Below, in pieces: positions 53,480-64,000 of a DNA stretch of 64,000 bases; the stretch's first letter is position 1, and every line of letters begins with the position of its first letter. The stretch spans positions 380,849,907 through 380,913,906 of the forward strand of contig JAVHZZ010000001.1 of assembly GCA_036250195.1 (NCBI GenBank), written 5' to 3'. The notes under the pieces were generated by a model that was given only the letters and a program-made list of their open reading frames with translations, was not told the origin of the DNA and searched no databases. Position numbers and translations under genes: made by a program. Source of the DNA: Mixophyes australis. Its lineage: Eukaryota; Chordata; Amphibia; Anura; Limnodynastidae.

Positions 53480-56214
53480 AATAATTATTTGCCAAGACAG
53501 CACCTAGTCTTTTGTTAGACCAGTAATATATTTTTTGTTCTTTTGGTTAGTTTTTCTTTGTAAATAAAGTAAAAAAAGCATAGATTATTATTCCAGCTTT
53601 CTCATTATCTTATCCTGTTGATCTCCACAATTAATATTTTAGTGTATCAATCTTATTGGTTATTCATTCTTTGCACGTTTTGCACTTTTAGGTGTGAGGC
53701 TTGGTTTGTTTAGAAAATAGTCTTTTGTGTCTATTTTAGTTAACCTGCTTTCCTTATTTTCCTATCTCCCTTGTGTTTGTTTACTGACCTATAGGATTAT
53801 AGGGTTCATTCACTCACTTCTACCTTGCAAATTTGAAACGCTACTTTTCCATTATCACTTTAATACTTTTCCACATTGGTATCTTCTTAGTCCTAGATAT
53901 TTTGTTGCTGCAAGGTAAATATGTACATGTGTGAGCTTTTATTGAAAAAACATCCAGTTTATTGGCATTCATGTCTAGAAGAACTGAATAAATGTAGCAT
54001 TTCTAAAATTGAATTAGTTATTAAAAGCCTAAATCACATGTTCTCATATTATGATATTTAACCTAACATACTCAGGGACTCTATGACACCAAGCAGAATT
54101 TATTTTTCACCTGATGTTGCCCCATATATCTTTCTCTAAGGACTCTACAGCAACTATTTCCTCTCACAATTTATGTAAGAAGACTTCAAATTCACATGTT
54201 GCTCTGTTACAGATAAGCACACAGTGGTCAAATATGTTCTTTTATATTTCTTTCTTCTTTACCTAGTTACCAGTAAAATTAATTCAATAAGTGATGCATA
54301 TAATATTTTTAATTACCTTTACTAACACCAGGTAACCACTATAGCACATTTCAGGATCCCATACATTACAATAATTAACACTTAATTGTAAGGTGAAACT
54401 CCATTTTTGGAAAGAATTGTATAAGCCTGAATAGCACTTGAAAACAGTGGGAGTAGGACAAAAATGAATATGGGGCCAAAATGAAACTAATTAAACTATT
54501 ACATGTTCCTGCTTTTAGGCACTCAAAGTAGTGCATGTTGAATCTGACACAGGACTAGAAAGTATTTTTATTTTTAACATTTAAGACAAACTTCCAAAAT
54601 AAATTTGGTTCTTTTTTCATCAATTCAATTTTAGATGGAGAATTTCGCTTAGGAGCTTACTAAAGAAGCCATTAGAGGTGTAAAGTTCAATTTACCATTT
54701 ACTGTCAATCATCTGTCGTAAGTAAATATTATATCCAAAATATCCTCAAAGTACACTGAGTCATACATTAGCATAACAAAGAGAGATTATATTCCAGTCA
54801 TACGGTATGTCAACAACACATCTAGAGGACTCCTGTGACTTGTGGTTTAATGTGTGATGAGAAACAATGCAGTAGACAAATTCAGTGTTTTTGATCTGTA
54901 GAAAAGAATCCAGTGAATAAAAATTGTTATATTTCAAGATTAGTCAGAAACACAATTGTTTCTTGAATGTAGTGGATATAGTATCTCTAGCCTAAGATCC
55001 AATTATTCAAGAAAGATATTACCTATCTTAATACTTCAAATGGACTATGCTTTTCAGGATTGGTTTCTAACTGTGAGTCACTTGTCAGAATGGTTTGCTA
55101 TGGGTGTTTGTTTTTGTTAATATTTGTCATTTGTGCAGCACATTCTCTTTTATTTGTACTTGGTTATCATTTATATCATGCATGAGTTATGCATTTATTT
55201 TGAAGATACTGGCAAAGCAGAAAGTTCTTAATTTATAGTGCTGTATAGAGTGCTGCAACTATTTTGCTATTGTTTTTCTTTGTTTAGAATGCTGTACATT
55301 GGTGGACTTCTACGACATGCTTATAAGAGACTGTCCAATCCAGTAACAATAGCACTCACATACAGAATGGAACATGTCATGTCAGGTCATAATTAAACCA
55401 AAATTGCAACAGAACCTAACTTTCAAGGTTTATTTTGCATTACTTTTAGAGGATTCAAAAGTGAATTAAATCCTCAAAAAGACCAGAGAATTAACTAATG
55501 TCTAAATCAGGCTTTCCAAGTGCATAAAGCAGGAAGAGACTTTTTATTATTTTATACACTGAACTTTTATTTTTGTTGTTGTTTTTCTTTTGCTGTAGTT
55601 TGCAGATATGCTTAAATCTATTAACGATCAGACATTCATTGCTGTGGTCAAACACTTAAATAAATCGTAAAAAATAAACAAAGGTATGCAGTAAACCGTA
55701 GAATGAACTTTAGAACTGCACAGAATTTGCAACTGGATAAAAAAAAAAAACATATCTTCCACTGAACATCCCCAGACAGCAGGAACAACTAAATAAAGTG
55801 GTATGTCTTTTTGAGTTGTATGGAAATGCTAATATTTTAAATCATCTGTGTGAATGTGAAAGGAAAACAATGTTCAGTTAATGATTTACTGGGCAAATTA
55901 TTAAATAAATGAATCATTAATTGCCTCTGAATATGATACAATGTTTCACCAGCAGTTGTAGGAAACATTTCTGTATAGTATTATCACTATGATCTTCAGC
56001 TTTCACTGAGGAACTCATTCAGACACTTTAAAAATGAACTTGGCATGCTGGGGGAGAATGTAATCACTGATACAATATCAGGACCTTTGATTTAATATAT
56101 AAAACCCCTCATTTGTATGCGTGTCTTCTGAAATCTAGTGGTACCAACTATATTAGCAAAAGTACATTTGGATTACACAAAATCAATATTCTAGCATTAT
56201 GTTTAATGAAAGGG
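53480..56214. other. AT-rich non-coding stretch
   Basis: Nothing recognised on either strand. Confidence 0.5.
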
Positions 56215-56222
56215 ATTTTCCA

Positions 56223-56510
56223 CATACTTGCCGACTTTCTTAAGTCAGCATCCAGGAGCTGCCTGGGGGAGGTGGCCGTTTTGGGGGCGTGGCTAAGCAA
56301 TCACACCATTTTGGCCCCATCCCCCATGACATAATGCGCAAACACAGCATTTTACAGCAGAGGCGGGGCCATATGCATTTTGGGTCTAATTCTTTCTACT
56401 TCACTAGGATGTGGGCAGATGCAGGAGGCTGCCATACTCTCCCGGGAGTCCAGGAGACCAACCCAGAATCTGGGAGTCTCACGGACATTTCGGGAGAGTT
56501 GGCAAGCAGA
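56223..56510. mobile_element. 288-bp MITE with 8-base target duplication
   Basis: An exact ATTTTCCA repeat flanks the element (56215-56222 and 56511-56518). The left end CATACTTGCCGACTTTCTTA and the inverted right end TCTGCTTGCCAACTCTCCCG share an imperfect terminal repeat centred on CTTGCC(G/A)ACT. The interior is GC-rich and non-coding. An 8-base duplication suits a hAT-type mobiliser, but its ends differ from those of the hAT at 57.3 kb. Confidence 0.65.
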
Positions 56511-56519
56511 ATTTTCCAT

Positions 56520-57340
56520 CTGGGCCATATTTGATATATCTTATGAGCCACATGGCTGAATCAGCCATTCAAAATTTGTAGAACAGGTTTTACACTGTAC
56601 AGTTGCTTACACTTACACATCAAATGCTGTGAGCTTGTCGTCCTGTGACAAGGAGTCTCCATCACTTTGGAAGCTTTTAAAATCACACACACAGTGCTAG
56701 AAGCTCTCTCTCACTCCTTTCCCACATGCAAGTATTTTTGGATTTTGTAATGAAAACAGTGTGAGGCAATATAGAGGATAGAGGGCTGTTTGTGCTTGTA
56801 CATGGGCGAGATTATATCATTTGTTTGGTTCGTCTATGGGCGTTTGAATGCAATATATATAGTTTGTATTGTTTTTCTTTGGTTTGCTGATGGCTAGAAA
56901 GTGAAACTGGAATTTGTGGAGTTCTATATTTTTTTCAATGGATTGAATGGAAGCTATTTTATGATGTTAGAATATGGCTGAGATTAGAGAGTTTGTACTA
57001 ATTTGTCATGGAGTTAGTTAGTTAGCAGTGCTGTATTTAAATAGATTGAATGGGTATCATTTTAGCCAGTGCTAGACCGCACTCCAACTCCTTCCTATCA
57101 ACTTCAAATACATACTTCCAAAGCATTGCTTGCACTATTGTTAGATGCACACAGCACTCCCTTCATGAGCAGAGCTGTGTAAAGCAGGACATACTCCTGA
57201 CTAAGATGGAAAGTAACCCAAAATTAGGACTGTCCCACCAAAATCAGGATAGTTGGCAGACTGTCCTGCTCTTTACTACCTGTTCTTAAGCTTTCACAAC
57301 TTGCGACTGATCGTGTTGCTGCTTGTCGGAATCCTTGAAT
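56520..57340. other. Unique flank left of the hAT element
   Basis: No gene recognised. A short stretch at 57225-57265 resembles other 'agttggcaga' repeat words. Confidence 0.4.
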
Positions 57341-57348
57341 GTTGAGAC

Positions 57349-57443
57349 TAGAGATGGGCGGGTCCGGTTCTCCGAGAACCGAACCCACCCGAACTTTGGG
57401 TATCCGAGTACCGAGCTGAGCAGCTCGGTACTCTCCCGCCCAT
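57349..57443 (+). promoter_or_regulatory. Nested hairpin at the 5' end of the hAT
   Basis: ATGGGCGGG (57354-57362) pairs with CCCGCCCAT (57435-57443). Inside lie two more palindromes: GGTTC/GAACC (57366-57380) and GAGTACCGAGCT/AGCTCGGTACTC (57406-57433, 12-bp perfect arms). Subterminal structured repeats are usual transposase-binding regions in hAT elements. A binding role here is inferred. Confidence 0.7.
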
Positions 57444-57520
57444 TCCGAATCCAAATCGAGGCCGAACGTCATTGTGACGTTGTCGGATCTCGGGACTCGG
57501 TTCTCGCGATACTTCAACTT

Positions 57521-57528
57521 TATAAATA
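57521..57528 (+). promoter_or_regulatory. TATA box of the transposase promoter
   Basis: TATAAATA lies about 170 bases inside the element, after a CG-containing stretch. A similar arrangement is seen in the related fragment at 34.3 kb. Confidence 0.6.
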
Positions 57529-57697
57529 CACGCCTCCACAGCAATCCATCGCCATTTGACAGAGGGAGAGAGCAGGGTGTAGTCATAGGCTAATTAGAGC
57601 AGGGACAGAGAATACAATATTGTTCTTGCAATTGCTCTAACCAAAATCGCTAGTGCAGAGAGGAGGATAGAGGTTTATTATTTTTTCTTCATATTTG

Positions 57698-58910
57698 GCA
57701 CTCCCCAGCGCTTTTGGGGTGTCCCCCATAATTGTGCATTAATATTTCTGGCTGTCAAAAGTCATATCTGTCAGCAGTATCTACTAAATAATTTGTAGCA
57801 CACCTCAGTGCTTTTGGGGTGTCCTCCCTAATTGTGCATTAATATTTCTGGCTGTCAAAAGTCATATCTGTCAGCAGTATCTACTAAATAATTTTTAGCA
57901 CTCCTCAGTGTTTTTGGGGTGTCCTCCCTAATTGTGCATTAATATTTCTGGCTGTCAAAAGTCATATCTGTCAGCAGTATCTACTAAATAATTTGTAGCA
58001 CTCCTCAGTGCTTTTGGGGTGTCCTCCCTAATTGTGCATTAATATTTCTGGCTGTCAAAAGTCATATCTGTCAGCAGTATCTACTAAATAATTTTTAGCA
58101 CTCCTCAGTGTTTTTGGGGTGTCCTCCCTAATTGTGCATTAATATTTCTGGCTGTCAAAAGTCATATCTGTCAGCAGTATCTACTAAATAATTTTTAGCA
58201 CTCCTCAGTGTTTTTGGGGTGTCCTCCCTAATTGTGCATTAATATTTCTGGCTGTCAAAAGTCATATCTGTCAGCAGTATCTACTAAATAATTTGTAGCA
58301 CTCCTCAGTGCTTTTGGGGTGTCCTCCCTAATTGTGCATTAATATTTCTGGCTGTCAAAAGTCATATCTGTCAGCAGTATCTACTAAATAATTTTTAGCA
58401 CTCCTCAGTGTTTTTGGGGTGTCCTCCCTAATTGTGCATTAATATTTCTGGCTGTCAAAAGTCATATCTGTCAGCAGTATCTACTAAATAATTTTTAGCA
58501 CTCCTCAGTGTTTTTGGGGTGTCCTCCCTAATTGTGCATTAATATTTCTGGCTGTCAAAAGTCATATCTGTCAGCAGTATCTACTAAATAATTTTTAGCA
58601 CTCCTCAGTGTTTTTGGGGTGTCCTCCCTAATTGTGCATTAATATTTCTGGCTGTCAAAAGTCATATCTGTCAGCAGTATCTACTAAATAATTTTTAGCA
58701 CTCCTCAGTGTTTTTGGGGTGTCCTCCCTAATTGTGCATTAATATTTCTGGCTGTCAAAAGTCATATCTGTCAGCAGTATCTACTAAATAATTTTTAGCA
58801 CTCCTCAGTGTTTTTGGGGTGTCCTCCCTAATTGTGCATTAATATTTCTGGCTGTCAAAAGTCATAACTGTCAGCAGAATCTACTAAATAATTTTTAGCA
58901 CTCCCCAGTG
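57698..58910 (+). repeat. 100-bp tandem array, 12 copies, upstream of the transposase
   Basis: 'aatatttctg' recurs at exactly 57741, 57841 and so on to 58841, giving twelve units with an unvarying 100-base period and about 97-99 percent identity. Two unit types differ at the 'tttgtagca...cagtgc' versus 'ttttagca...cagtgt' positions and follow the order A B A B B A B B B B B. The first and last units share CTCCCCAG, unlike the inner CTCCTCAG. Each unit ends with CTACTAAATAATTT and AGCACTCCTCAG, which resembles a branch point plus a 3' splice acceptor. The array stops 13 bases before the first ATG. Confidence 0.95.
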
Positions 58911-58923
58911 GTTTGCGCTCAGA

Positions 58924-61918
58924 ATGGATTCAAAGCAGTCCACATATGATCTAAATGAGCAACCAGGTTCTGTCACCAGTCCTGATGTTAGTGTTCCCAG
59001 TACGTCATCTGGCCAAGGCGATGTCAAACAACAGAGTGTTTTCAAATTAGTGCAAAAAACAAAAACCAAAAAAAAATTTACTGTATTGAAGCGAAAAAGA
59101 AGTGTAACTGAGCAAAAGTTAAGTGACGATAAAAAAAAAATTTGCAAGCATGCCATTCTACACACGCAGTGGCAAAGAGAGAATGAGGCCTTCACCTTTG
59201 GCTATTAGTGGCAGATCCCAAAAAGTTACCCAGCCTACAATTGGTGCACAACTACTGTTACGCGTCAAAGCTGAGCTGCAAGATAACAGTGAGGCATTAC
59301 AGGAGAATATTTGCTCTGATTCACAAATGACAACAATCCCTGTGGAGAGTCCATCCAACAGTGGGATGTCTAATCGTGAGCATTCTGCTGATGTGTGCCT
59401 TAATAGCCCGAGTGTAGCCGGTGATACCCAAATTGAGGATGCCACTTTGGAATTAGAAGAGGATGAGGGGGAGATTTGTGTAGGCGACGAGGGCGCTAAT
59501 GAGGATGTTGATGAGGATGAGGTTGTTTGTGTAAGTCCTGCACCAGTGGCAGCAGTTCTGGCACGTGACAAGAAAAAGGCCATTGTCATGCCTGGGCATA
59601 AAACAAAAAAATCCACTTCTTATGTGTGGAATTATTTCTACCCAAATCCAGACAACAATTGTATAGCCATTTGTAGTGTATGTGAAGCCACAGTCAGTCG
59701 AGGGAGGGACCTTAACCATCTTGGAACCTCGTCTATGTTACGCCATTTAACGAGAGTTCATGGCAAAGTGTTGGGAAAAGCTGAAAGTTCTTCCCAAAAG
59801 AATACAAGCACTCCCTCATCAGCTAAGACCCTCCGCTCACCGACATACCGACGGCTACAAAATACACCCACCACACCATCCTCATCAATATCCTCAGTAG
59901 CGCTCGGAGTTAGCCCGGCATCCCACTTAAGGCTGGATGACTCCGGCACTATTATTGATTCCTCTGAAGAAAGCGTTAGTCCTGCTGCTGCTGTTGCTGC
60001 TGCTGGGGGTGAATCGTCATCCCAGAGGCAGGTGAATAAAATGAGCAGTCCTACATTTCAGCAATTAACTGTGAAACAATCATTTGCGAGGGGAAGCAAA
60101 TATGACAGCAGTCACCCAGTCGCCAAGCGAATCACAGACGCCATGGCTGCAATGTTAGTGTTAGATCTGCGTCCAATCTCCACAATAAACGCAGCTGGTT
60201 TTTCACAGTTAATTGAGGTTTTGTGTCCGCGTTACAGAATTCCATCGCGACACCATTTCTCCCGTAAAGCTATTCCACAACTATACCAAAAAGTGTGTAA
60301 AAATGTAGAGATTGCGCTGAAAAATGCCATTCTGCCCACTGTTCACTTAACCACAGATATGTGGACAAGTGGAAGTGGCCAAACCAAAGACTATATGACT
60401 GTGACAGCCCACTGGGTTGGTCATTCACCTTCACCAGCAGGAACAGCAGCAGCATGTACACCACTACGTAACATTTGTCACAGGCAGGCCACTCTTTGTA
60501 TCACCGGCTTCACTAACAGGCATACGGCTGACAATTTGTTACGCAAACTGAGAGATGTGATTGATGCATGGCTTATACCACTCGGACTCTCCCCAGGGTA
60601 TGTCATTTCAGATAACGCCAACAATATAGTGCGAGCATTACAGCTGGGTGATTTCCAACATATTCCCTGTTTTGCTCACACCATCAACTTGGTGGTGCAG
60701 AGCTTCCTACGAAATAACCGTGAGGTGCAGGAGATGCTTTCGGTGGCCCGTAAAATTTCAGGCCATTTCAGGCATTCAGCCACAGCATGTAGGAGATTAC
60801 AGCAGCTCCAAGAGCAGTTTAACTTGCCCTGCCACCAACTTAAGCAAGAGGTGGTAACTCGGTGGAATTCCACCCTGTACATGCTTCAGAGGATGGAGGA
60901 ACAGCGCAAAGCCATCCAAGCATATTGCACAAGTCATGACATTGGGAAAGGAGGGGGGATGTATTTCACTCTTGCACAGTGGGGAATCCTTTCAGTGCTG
61001 TGCAAGGTGCTGAAACCATTTGAAGTTGTGACATGTGAGGTCAGTGCAGACTCTGCTAGTTTGAGCCAAGTCATTCCTTTAATTAGACTATTGGAAAAGC
61101 AGCTTGAGAAAATGAAGGAGGAGCTGAAAGCAAGCAATTCAGCAAAGTATGTTGGCCTTGTCGATCAAGTACTTAATTCGCTTCACAATGATCCTCGAGT
61201 TATTAAGATCTTGAACTCGGATCAGTACGTTTTGGCCACTGTGCTTGATCCAAGGTTTAAAACCTACATTGAGTCTTTACTTGTAAATGAGCGAGATGTG
61301 AACTTTTGCAAGGAGCTATTGCTCAGCAAGTTGGCCGCTGAACTGGGCCTCGGCTTGACGACGTGTCCTCCTTCACTTTCTCAAGCTGTTGCTCGTAAAA
61401 AATTAAATTTCCAAAAAAGAAGCAGGGAAGACACAGGGGGCAGACCAGAACAATTTAACATCTGGGCTGGTTTGAAGGATTTTTCAAAAAAATGTGTCAC
61501 TTTGCCCATAACTCCATCCAATATGAGTATAAACATGCAAAGGATGGTGGAGGATTACTTTCAAGAGGTAGTTGATATGGAAATGTCAGACAGTCCCTTT
61601 CCTTACTGGGAAGAAAAGCAGGCCATTTGGAAACCCATGTACAAACTTGCTTTGCAATACCTAAGCTGCCCACCCTCCAGTGTGTACTCTGAACGAGTGT
61701 TCAGCACAGCAGGGAACTTAGTCAGTGATCGCCGTAGAAGGTTACTTCCCAAAAATGTGGAGAAAATGATGTTTATAAAAATGAACTACATCTTCCACGA
61801 GGAAGGCCTTCACCATCCAAGACATCCAAGCACTGACTGTTCTCTAATGGCGGATTCAAGCGGCGATGAATTGATAGTCTGTGATGATGACGTACACACT
61901 GATGAGGGTGAGGATTAA
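58924..61918 (+). CDS. hAT transposase with BED zinc finger (one-base frameshift near the N-terminus)
   Basis: Catalyses cut-and-paste excision and integration of the element in the nucleus. The ATG at 58924 opens 69 codons with Lys/Arg clusters (KTKTKKK, KRKR) that could serve as a nuclear signal. A run of ten A (59131-59140) then shifts the frame, and the main frame is open from 59123 to 61918. One A fewer would give a 997-residue protein. The next ATG in the main frame is at 59150. Counting from 59123: BED finger C184, C187, H208, H213; Ser-rich linker 215-310; RNase H-like core with D412 in TTDMWTS, the CFAHTINLVVQ block about 508-520, D497 in ISDNANN; C-terminal dimerisation region with E857 in SVYSERVFSTAG. 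All three catalytic acidic residues and the finger are intact. It is longer than many ZBED-type proteins because of its low-complexity N-terminus. The frameshift may be a real defect or a homopolymer sequencing error. Confidence 0.95.
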
Positions 61919-62080
61919 GCTGAAGATGATGCCGATAACATCTTTTTAAAACTTTCTATGTAAGTGTAGGGTGCAATCTACCCCCAAAGAGGAAAGGGAC
62001 TTGTGGCATTTCCATATCACATACCATCTTGAAAGGCTGCTGTTAGGGCAATTTATCCTTAAGGGTAGGGTGTCATAGAC
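61919..62080 (+). other. Transposase 3' untranslated region, first part
   Basis: Follows the TAA at 61916-61918. No clear AATAAA is seen here. The real 3' end probably lies further on, in or beyond the second tandem array. Confidence 0.4.
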
Positions 62081-62410
62081 AGAGTGACCCTAAACTGGCT
62101 TTGTCCATTTTTCATAATATTGTACAGTCTATAATGGCTGAATTTTTGGGTATTTTATACAAGTGGAGGGGGGCCTAGAGAGACAGAAACCAAACTGGCT
62201 TTTTCCATGTCAATTAATATTGTACAGTCTATAATGGCTGAATTTTTGGGTATTTTATACAAGTGGAGGGGGGCCTAGAGAGACAGAGTGACCCCAAACT
62301 GTCTTTCTCCATGTCAATTAATATTGTACAGTCTATAATGGCTGAATTTTTTAGTATTTTATACAAGTGGAGGGGTGCCTTGAGAGACAGAAACCAAACT
62401 GGCTTTTTCC
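62080..62410 (+). repeat. Second tandem array in the hAT, about 3.3 copies of 100-104 bp
   Basis: 'ataatggctgaattttt' recurs at 62131, 62231 and 62335, with 'gagagacag' and 'caaactggcttt' in each unit. The unit sequence is unrelated to the 5' array, although the period is about the same. Confidence 0.9.
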
Positions 62411-62639
62411 ATTTCTTTACATATTTAACTATAAGTGTAGGGTGTAATATACATTCAAAGACGATGGCTGCATTGCCAATATGCATAGATGGAGAGGAAG
62501 ACAATCTGTTTTGTGTGTAGAATAGGCCTACCAACGAAGAATTAAACTGTTTTTTTGGATGATTTATTACCTCAACAATTAGATTACTTGTCTCTAAAAC
62601 AGTTGGAGCACTAAATTGGGTTAATTTAGGCCCAAAAAC

Positions 62640-62790
62640 ATGGATTTTCCCAAAAAATAGCAAAACAAAACCAAACAAAACCAAAACCAAAACCAAAACA
62701 CGCAATGGCGGTTTTGCAAAACCAAAACCAAAACCAAAACACGACGGTAATCCAGATCCAAAACCGAATCCAAAACCAAAACACGGGGGT
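62640..62790 (+). repeat. A/C-rich subterminal repeats at the hAT 3' end
   Basis: Many direct copies of AAAACC-type words ('aaccaaaaccaaaacac') occur within 170 bases of the right end. They are the likely counterpart of the 5' hairpin as transposase-binding sites, but the two ends differ in sequence. Confidence 0.8.
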
Positions 62791-62813
62791 CAGTGACCAT
62801 CTCTAGTTGAGAC

Positions 62814-64000
62814 CCTGTTTGGAAAAAGGATAGATACATGAAATAGGGAAAGCCTTAAAATGAGTGAACACTGTAGACCCCCCCCCCCCACCCCATCCTG
62901 CCCAGATGTTAAATTAGTAGTACGCAGATCTCACATTTAATAATTAGCGCCCCATGTGCGTTGGGGATACACATAACATATTATAGACTGAGATACTATT
63001 TCCCACAAACCGATATACACATTGTCCATCTCTTGCTCCAGAGGGAGACACAATGTATCTGTTCGACAACAGTTGTTCCCATTGGACGCTAATATCCTAC
63101 ATATGGTGTGATCTTTGTGACTACTGAGGGTGGCTATATATTTTTTACTTCATATGTACATATATGATAATATTTCCGCATTGGCGGTTTGCAATACACT
63201 TGTACACATTGTGTGGTTTCTGCATGAGACATTGCAGGGCATTTTTTCACTGTACATTGTGTATCTGAAATATACTTGCAGTATCAGATCATATGTCTGG
63301 TTCTTTTCCCTTTTACCTACTGTTATCGGTTTTAGAATATTCTTACATCAGAGCGCCTGGGGACTCCATAGATTTATATTTGGTTTGTGCTTTTTCTACC
63401 TTGGAGGGTGGGACTTCCTCCCATTACATTCCTCCTTTTTTGGCAGCCATTCCACATTCTACTGGTGAGAAGCGCAGATACTCAAAAGCCCTCTGGATAA
63501 TATTTTTTGTAATTAAGCCTTGGAAACATTTTTCAGATTAAATCAATTATATCTAGCGTATTCTTCGTGATACTTTGTGAATTTACGAAGCCCTTGGAGG
63601 CTCATGCTAGATGTGTATGTGATTTAAGTGTGAAACATTAATAAGTAGTTTTGGTGAACGCAAGGAAACCATAATAAATACTTTGTGGTGGCAGAAAGGT
63701 GTATTCATTGCTAATTGACTAAGGTGACGTCAATCACGGCCAGCTGTTCAGATTGCTGTATCTGGGACAGGCTGGGCATTCGTGACACCATGTAACACAC
63801 AGAGACATTCACAGCTAACACTGGGTGGGCACAGTTGGTATAATGGTGTTGGGCTAGCACCTTCGTATCAGTGTGGGGTGGTGTGCATATCATGTGATGT
63901 ACGCTCCACATGTTACAAATAGGCGTGCAGCACACTTCATATGGTTGTGCACCCAGAGACACCTAGAGAAGAATACTTTGTGCTGCCGCTCGCCACCCAA
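62814..64000. other. Right flank of the hAT, no gene recognised
   Basis: Includes a C-tract at 62879-62890. Open frames of 82-112 codons at 63130-63541 (+) are hydrophobic and overlap one another, and are not supported as genes. Confidence 0.4.

Larger units (their letters stand above)
57349..62805 (+). mobile_element. Complete hAT DNA transposon, 5,457 bp
   Basis: Target duplications GTTGAGAC lie at 57341-57348 and 62806-62813, exact and 8 bases long, as expected for hAT. The terminal inverted repeat is TAGAGATGG at the left and CCATCTCTA at the right. Contents in order: 5' hairpin, TATA box, 12-copy 100-bp array, BED-finger transposase, second tandem array of about 100 bp, and A/C-rich subterminal repeats. 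The perfect duplications and long open frame point to recent insertion. Related ends at 18.2 and 34.2 kb show that the family has other copies nearby. Confidence 0.95.

Noticed and set aside
57224..57586. 120-codon minus-strand frame across the hAT left border
   Set aside because: Spans the target duplication and the 5' hairpin, so it was created by the insertion and cannot be an old gene.
57698..58910. CRISPR-like array
   Set aside because: Units are contiguous with no unique spacers and lie inside a eukaryotic transposon.
59158..59719. Minus-strand frames of 152 and 88 codons over the transposase
   Set aside because: Shadows of the transposase coding frame with no independent motif.
63020..63480. 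Possible Penelope-like leader right of the hAT
   Set aside because: Only short words ('gcgcctggggactcc', 'ttttctaccttgg') resemble such leaders. No duplication, inverted end or ribozyme core was found.

Overview
The window is AT-rich vertebrate nuclear DNA in which no host gene could be recognised. The mix of repeats fits an amphibian, most likely an anuran: L2-like and CR1-like LINEs, a tRNA-derived SINE with an LINE-like tail, Tc1/mariner and hAT DNA transposons, small inverted-repeat elements, and Penelope-like insertions carrying hammerhead-like motifs. This assignment is an inference from repeat style; no gene in the window proves it.

Layout. 0.44-3.5 kb: decayed L2-like LINE (+). 6.3-9.2 kb: two SINE copies in opposite orientations, a dead Tc1-like transposon, and an L2 3' fragment. 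12.3-16 kb: decayed Ty3/gypsy-like retroelement on the minus strand (LTR, primer-binding site, coiled-coil gag, zinc-knuckle relic, aspartic protease), interrupted at 13.9-15.2 kb by a Penelope-like insertion with an exact 14-base target duplication. 18.2-23.4 kb: a nest of hAT end, CR1 reverse transcriptase, a second insertion with a 16-base target duplication, a 657-bp near-palindrome and two terminal-inverted-repeat elements. 25.8-29.1 kb: small-element fragments and an LTR-like promoter block. 31-34 kb: unassigned sequence. 34.2-38.9 kb: a hAT-like end, a near-complete L2-like LINE (-) whose roughly 1,000-codon frame has only three stops, and two short tandem arrays. 38.9-57.3 kb: mostly featureless AT-rich DNA with microsatellites and small inverted-repeat elements.

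57.35-62.8 kb is the highlight: a complete hAT element of 5,457 bp with 8-base target duplications, 9-base terminal inverted repeats, a TATA box, a nested 5' hairpin, a 12-copy 100-bp tandem array just upstream of the transposase, a BED-finger transposase with all three expected catalytic residues, a second tandem array of about 100 bp downstream, and A/C-rich 3' subterminal repeats. One extra A in a ten-A run separates the first 69 codons from the rest of the frame. hAT-end-like sequences at 18.2 kb and 34.2 kb suggest relatives of this element inserted here more than once.

The intact genes are selfish. The relationships worth noting are parasitic: the SINE shares its 3' tail with the L2-like LINE, and elements are nested inside one another. 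Coordinates of decayed elements are approximate unless target duplications or terminal repeats are given.
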